9,544 bases of DNA from an uncultured Ruminococcus sp. GTDB taxonomy: Bacteria; Bacillota; Clostridia; Oscillospirales; Ruminococcaceae. The notes below the pieces were generated by a model that saw nothing but the letters and a program-made list of their open reading frames with translations, was not told the DNA's origin and ran no database searches. Where the stretch lies: NCBI GenBank assembly GCA_900540005.1, contig UQEM01000098.1, positions 1-9,544 of the forward strand, given 5' to 3'. The position numbers and the translations under genes are program-made. Numbering within the stretch: the first letter of the stretch is position 1; each line of letters starts with the position of its first letter. This document shows, in pieces, positions 6,713 to 9,544 of this stretch.

Positions 6713-7565
6713 TGTATACCTCCAGTATTTTCTCAATAAACTTATCTCTGCCCACGCGGTCAAGAGTGAACTTGAATCTCTCCGAGGGCTTAGCGTTGTC
6801 TGCAAAGAACTGAATCGCCGCATCGCAAACTTTGAGGAGCTTATCGTGATCCTCAATGAACGGGATAATGGTCTCGCCCTTTGCTATGTGATTGCCGAAA
6901 AGTCCGCCAAAGCTTACGATATAACCAAGTGTCGTATCCCAAGCCTCTGTGGGACAGGCTTTGAAACAGCGTCCGCAGTAGTTGCACTTGCTTTCGTCAA
7001 CGGTGATTTTTCCGTCCTCAAGCGTAATTGCATTTGAGCGGCAAGCCTTTACACAAACGCCGCAGTTGATACAGTCGTCCTCGCGCCACTTTACTTTCAT
7101 GCCGCCCTTGATTCCAAGGTCGTTTTCCTCGGTTTTAAGGCAGTTGTTCTGACAGCCTGTGATACCGAATTTAAACTTGTGGGGAAGTTCACGTCCAAAA
7201 TAGCGCGCGTCGATCTCCTTTGCAAGAGCGTATGTGTCGATACAGCCGCTGGGACATACCGCATTGCCCTGACAGGCAGTCGTTGTGCGGACTCTCGGGC
7301 CACAGACTCCCGGCTGAACTCCGCCTTCCGCAAGAGCCGCCTTTACTGCGTCGATATCTTCAAGCTTTATAAAAGGTATTTCCACACTCTGTCTCGATGT
7401 GAGGTGAACGTGACCGTCACCAAATTTTTCCGCGACCTCCGCAACCTTTGCAAGCTGCTCTGCCGTAAGATTTCCGCCGACGACCCTGAGACGGAGTGAA
7501 AAGTTATTCTTCTGTTTCTGGCGCATGAAGCCGCCTTTTTTAAGTACTGAGTAATCTACCGCCAT
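6705..7565 (-). CDS. Single-subunit siroheme sulfite (or nitrite) reductase with two ferredoxin clusters
   Basis: Hemoprotein of the nitrite/sulfite reductase family, 286 residues, most likely reducing sulfite to sulfide with six electrons. The half-domain motif GHVHLTSRQSVEIP (51-64) is followed by the siroheme-[4Fe-4S] ligands C98-x5-C104 and C138-x3-C142. Two ferredoxin motifs are inserted after them: C165/C168/C171/C175 and C194/C197/C200/C204. The layout resembles AsrC and the small Dsr-like proteins of methanogens, but no AsrA or AsrB partner is encoded, so electrons probably come from a soluble ferredoxin. Nitrite reduction cannot be excluded from motifs; the cysDN-apr-metY context argues for sulfite. 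The ATG at 7565 has AAAGGAG 8 nt upstream and begins 1 nt after metY. Confidence 0.88.
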   Translation of the reverse strand: MAVDYSVLKKGGFMRQKQKNNFSLRLRVVGGNLTAEQLAKVAEVAEKFGDGHVHLTSRQSVEIPFIKLEDIDAVKAALAEGGVQPGVCGPRVRTTTACQGNAVCPSGCIDTYALAKEIDARYFGRELPHKFKFGITGCQNNCLKTEENDLGIKGGMKVKWREDDCINCGVCVKACRSNAITLEDGKITVDESKCNYCGRCFKACPTEAWDTTLGYIVSFGGLFGNHIAKGETIIPFIEDHDKLLKVCDAAIQFFADNAKPSERFKFTLDRVGRDKFIEKILEVYNG

Positions 7566-7566
7566 T

Positions 7567-8790
7567 TTATTTGCTCCTTTCGATCGCCTGACCGAAGTCC
7601 TCGATCAAATCCTCTATATCTTCAATTCCCATGCTTATCCTTATTGTATCGTTATAAACTCCTGCGCTCAACTGTGCCTTTTCGTCACTGTGAGTGTATA
7701 TCGTGCTTGCAGGGTGAATAACAAGAGTTCTCACATCGCCGATGTTAGTGGCATTGACTGCATATTTCAGGCTGTTTATAAGTCTGAACGCTCTTTCCCT
7801 GCTGCCTGCGCGAATGGTAAGTATAGCTCCTGCCATGCCTTTAAGCTGTGACTTTACAAGTCCGTTGTAGGGATTATCGGGAAGTCCGGGATAATTTACG
7901 GTTATTCCGTCCTGAGCAGAAAGGAACTCGGCAAGCTTCTGTGCATTGGAACAGCAACGCTCCATTCTGAGTCCCAAAGTTTCTGCTCCGACATTGTTCA
8001 AGAAAGCGTTGAACGGAGCAAGACAAGCTCCCACGTTTCTCCAGAATCCGTTGCGAAGCTTTGCAAGGTACGCAAACTTTCCGAATTTGCTGTACTCATC
8101 AAATCCGCTGTATCTGTCAGAATTGAAACTGAAGCTTCCGCTGTCGATTATAACGCCGCTTATCGAATTTCCGCCGCCGTTTATGTATTTCGATGTGGAG
8201 TGGATAACGATATCTGCTCCGAATTCAAACGGCTTTACAAGATAAGGAGTAGCCGTTGTACTGTCTATTAAAAGCGGAACGCCCTTGCTGTGACAGAGTG
8301 CCGAAACGCTTTTCAGGTCAACTATGTCAAGCTTTGGGTTACCTATAAGCTCCGTGAAAACCGCCTTTGTGTTTTCATTGAAAAGCGGCTCGATGTTCTC
8401 CGCGGTAACAGACTCGGCAAATCTCGTCTTAATGCCGAAAGCCTCAAGGTCGCGGAAAAGGTCTATCGTTCCGCCGAAAAGTCCTGCTCCGGCGATTATC
8501 TCATCACCCGTGTGAAGTATATTTAAAAGAGCCATTGTAACAGCCGCCATTCCCGAAGCACAGGCAACTGCTCCTATGCCGCCTTCAAGCGCCGACATTC
8601 GCTTTTCAAAAGCATCGACTGTCGGATTGCCGATCCTTGTATATGCAAAGCCGGGAGCCTTATTGTTGAACACCTGTTCGAGTCTCTCGGCGGATTCCTG
8701 TGCAAATGCGCTTACCTGATATATCGGTGCAATGGTCGCGCCGTTTTCGCTGACCGGAGCGCTGTGCACTAAAGCTGTATTGAATTTCAT
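7567..8790 (-). CDS. metY: O-acetylhomoserine sulfhydrylase (MetY), Cys/Met metabolism PLP enzyme
   Basis: PLP enzyme that replaces the acetyl group of O-acetylhomoserine with sulfur, giving homocysteine. Using free sulfide or, as in Wolinella, a carrier thiocarboxylate are both possible; the operon favours the latter. The 407-residue protein shows YTRIGNPT (50-57), the phosphate-binding SGM (79-81), D176 in LLIDSTTATP, the PLP lysine K201 in HSTSKYINGGG, and RISMGIEDIEDLI near the C-terminus. Family members are about 425 residues. Related cystathionine synthases and lyases cannot be excluded by motif alone. The start at 8790 is preferred over the in-frame ATG at 8823: the latter directly abuts the -10 box and lies upstream of the predicted transcription start, while 8790 has AGGCGGTGG 5 nt upstream. 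First gene of the operon. Confidence 0.9.
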   Translation of the reverse strand: MKFNTALVHSAPVSENGATIAPIYQVSAFAQESAERLEQVFNNKAPGFAYTRIGNPTVDAFEKRMSALEGGIGAVACASGMAAVTMALLNILHTGDEIIAGAGLFGGTIDLFRDLEAFGIKTRFAESVTAENIEPLFNENTKAVFTELIGNPKLDIVDLKSVSALCHSKGVPLLIDSTTATPYLVKPFEFGADIVIHSTSKYINGGGNSISGVIIDSGSFSFNSDRYSGFDEYSKFGKFAYLAKLRNGFWRNVGACLAPFNAFLNNVGAETLGLRMERCCSNAQKLAEFLSAQDGITVNYPGLPDNPYNGLVKSQLKGMAGAILTIRAGSRERAFRLINSLKYAVNATNIGDVRTLVIHPASTIYTHSDEKAQLSAGVYNDTIRISMGIEDIEDLIEDFGQAIERSK

Positions 8791-8795
8791 TATTA

Positions 8796-8804
8796 CCACC
8801 GCCT
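8796..8804 (-). promoter_or_regulatory. Ribosome binding site of metY
   Basis: AGGCGGTGG on the minus strand ends 5 nt before the ATG at 8790. It is the only candidate inside the predicted transcript and supports starting MetY at MKFNTALVHS. Confidence 0.65.
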
Positions 8805-8823
8805 GTGCGTTTAATATGTCCAT

Positions 8824-8852
8824 ATTATATCCTACTTTTCATAGTAAGTCAA
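8824..8852 (-). promoter_or_regulatory. Sigma-A promoter of the sulfur operon
   Basis: On the minus strand, -35 TTGACT (8847-8852) and -10 TATAAT (8824-8829) are separated by exactly 17 bp, close to full consensus. Transcription should begin near 8817, giving a leader of only about 27 nt before metY. That is too short for an S-box or T-box, so control is probably by a DNA-binding protein, perhaps the divergent Rrf2 regulator. No other convincing promoter was seen in the eleven genes, so this one may drive all of them. Confidence 0.83.
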
Positions 8853-8857
8853 TAGGA
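8830..8857. promoter_or_regulatory. Dyad over the operon promoter, possible Rrf2 operator
   Basis: TCCTA at 8830-8834 and TAGGA at 8853-8857 form an inverted repeat spanning 28 bp that covers the -35 box and the spacer up to the -10 box. A second short dyad, TACT at 8833-8836 and AGTA at 8843-8846, lies inside the spacer. A further TAGGA is at 8895-8899, 42 bp (about four helical turns) from the one at 8853. Binding here would block RNA polymerase. The arms are short, so chance is a real alternative. Confidence 0.35.
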
Positions 8858-8937
8858 ATGATGGATTTTCTGCAAATTAAACATATCTGTATGGTAGGAG
8901 ATACTCATATTTCATCATTTTGCCAAACAAAAAATAC

Positions 8938-8966
8938 TTGAAATTTCCGTAAAAATATGTTATACT
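8938..8966 (+). promoter_or_regulatory. Sigma-A promoter of the Rrf2-family regulator gene
   Basis: TTGAAA (8938-8943) and TATACT (8961-8966) are 17 bp apart. The predicted start is near 8973, leaving a leader of about 42 nt before the ATG at 9015. A short dyad, ACTA (8974-8977) with TAGT (8984-8987), sits just past the start point and could be an autoregulatory site, which is speculative. The A/T-rich 85 bp between the two divergent -35 boxes (8853-8937) contains no gene. Confidence 0.75.
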
Positions 8967-9014
8967 TATAAAAACTATCTATTTAGTATGTATTATGAGT
9001 TAAGAGGTGATATT

Positions 9015-9464
9015 ATGAAAATTTCAACAAAGGTCGAATGCGGTATCATCGCTCTGGTCGATATATGTATAAATTCCGGAAACGATGAAGTCGTAACCGT
9101 TATAAATATTTCAAGGAGACAGGATATCTCGGCGAAATACCTCGAACAGATACTTCCGCTCCTGCGCCACGCAGGTATAATAAGAAGTGTCAAGGGTGCA
9201 AAAGGCGGCTATACGCTAACAGCTCCCGCAGATCAGATCACGCTGAGGGAGGTCATTGACGCGCTTGACAGCGGGGTGCTTGAGGACGTGAATTTCCGCG
9301 ACCGCGAAGATTCCCTTATAGCCGATGCGGTATCGGAATGTCTGTGGAGCAAAATGACGGACTATCTCCAGCGTTTCTCCGAAAGCGTAACGCTCAAGGA
9401 CATTACAGACCGCTTTGAGGATCTCGCCGATAACTCCGAGGCTGAACCAATGTACTATATATAA
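9015..9464 (+). CDS. Rrf2-family transcriptional regulator (CymR-like, no IscR cluster motif)
   Basis: DNA-binding protein of 149 residues with the typical Rrf2 opening MKISTKVECGIIAL, a winged helix-turn-helix whose recognition region is around SRRQDISAKYLEQIL (33-47), and the wing GIIRSVKGAKGGYTL (54-68). IscR, NsrR and RsrR use three clustered cysteines in the 90-105 region for an Fe-S cluster; here that region (DVNFRDREDS) has none, and the only cysteines are C9, C18 and C109. It is therefore closer in kind to CymR, the cysteine-metabolism repressor of Bacillus, although its ligand is unknown. Divergent placement next to the operon suggests it controls the operon. The ATG at 9015 has AGAGGTG 5-6 nt upstream; an in-frame ATG at 8988 has no ribosome site. 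Confidence 0.9.
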   Translation: MKISTKVECGIIALVDICINSGNDEVVTVINISRRQDISAKYLEQILPLLRHAGIIRSVKGAKGGYTLTAPADQITLREVIDALDSGVLEDVNFRDREDSLIADAVSECLWSKMTDYLQRFSESVTLKDITDRFEDLADNSEAEPMYYI

Positions 9465-9466
9465 TG

Positions 9467-9495
9467 AAAAAAGCTCCCGAGCAGGGAGCTTTTTT
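9467..9495 (+). terminator. Intrinsic terminator of the Rrf2-family gene
   Basis: A perfect inverted repeat (AAAAAAGCTCCC at 9467-9478, GGGAGCTTTTTT at 9484-9495) with loop GAGCA has a GC-rich core and a six-T tail. It begins 2 nt after the regulator stop codon. The flanking A and T runs make it potentially bidirectional. Confidence 0.92.
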
Positions 9496-9544
9496 AGGGA
9501 GTGTTGACACTAAGATAATATGCAGATTTTCGAGCATAAATTTT

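Noticed and set aside
6713..6856. Longer TusA reading frame starting at 6856
   Set aside because: It would overlap the conserved C-terminal part of the sulfite reductase, shows no TusA-like sequence there, and the ATG at 6712 has an ideal GGAGGT site.
8791..8817. S-box/SAM riboswitch or T-box ahead of a methionine operon
   Set aside because: The predicted leader is only about 27 nt and no conserved riboswitch elements or leader terminator are present.
8788..8823. Longer MetY start at the ATG at 8823 (11 extra residues)
   Set aside because: This ATG immediately follows the -10 box and lies upstream of the predicted transcription start near 8817, so it would not be in the mRNA. The ATG at 8790 has its own ribosome site.
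9504..9509. TTGACA after the regulator terminator, possible promoter of a following gene
   Set aside because: No -10 box lies 16-19 bp downstream before the window ends; the nearest TAATAT is only 6 bp away.

Overview
The window looks like chromosomal DNA of a low-to-moderate GC, anaerobic, Gram-positive (Clostridia-type, possibly Ruminococcus-like) bacterium. This is an inference from strong AGGAGG-type ribosome sites, consensus sigma-A promoters, TGA read as stop, and oxygen-sensitive Fe-S enzymes (AprBA and a siroheme sulfite reductase with ferredoxin inserts). No transposon, phage, CRISPR or RNA gene was seen.

Layout: one tightly packed eleven-gene operon runs right to left from a sigma-A promoter at 8824-8852 to a hairpin at 19-49. 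In transcription order it holds metY, a small siroheme sulfite reductase, tusA, a thioredoxin, a ThiS-like sulfur carrier (hcyS-like), a MoeB/ThiF-like E1 enzyme (hcyF-like), a JAMM metalloprotease (hcyD-like), aprA, aprB, cysD and cysN. Genes overlap by 1-17 nt or lie within 39 nt of each other. Divergent from it, at 9015-9464, is an Rrf2-family regulator with its own promoter and a perfect terminator. The 224-bp region between metY and the regulator holds both promoters and short dyads that may be operators.

How the genes fit together: CysDN activates sulfate to APS, AprBA reduces APS to sulfite (no APS kinase or PAPS reductase is present), and the siroheme enzyme reduces sulfite to sulfide. 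The sulfide is then probably loaded as a protein thiocarboxylate on the small carrier, after E1-catalysed adenylation, and transferred by the PLP enzyme MetY onto O-acetylhomoserine. The JAMM protease would release homocysteine. This is the logic of the thiocarboxylate methionine route characterised in Wolinella succinogenes (HcyS/HcyF/HcyD/MetY), here joined to an APS-reductase-type sulfate reduction branch in one transcription unit, with a TusA and an atypical thioredoxin added.

Most notable details: the carrier does not end in Gly-Gly but carries a six-residue tail (SYGIDE) that must be removed, and the codons for its Gly-Gly-Gly are also the Shine-Dalgarno of the next gene. CysN carries about 150 extra C-terminal residues that are not an APS kinase. 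The thioredoxin has SCVPC in place of WCGPC.
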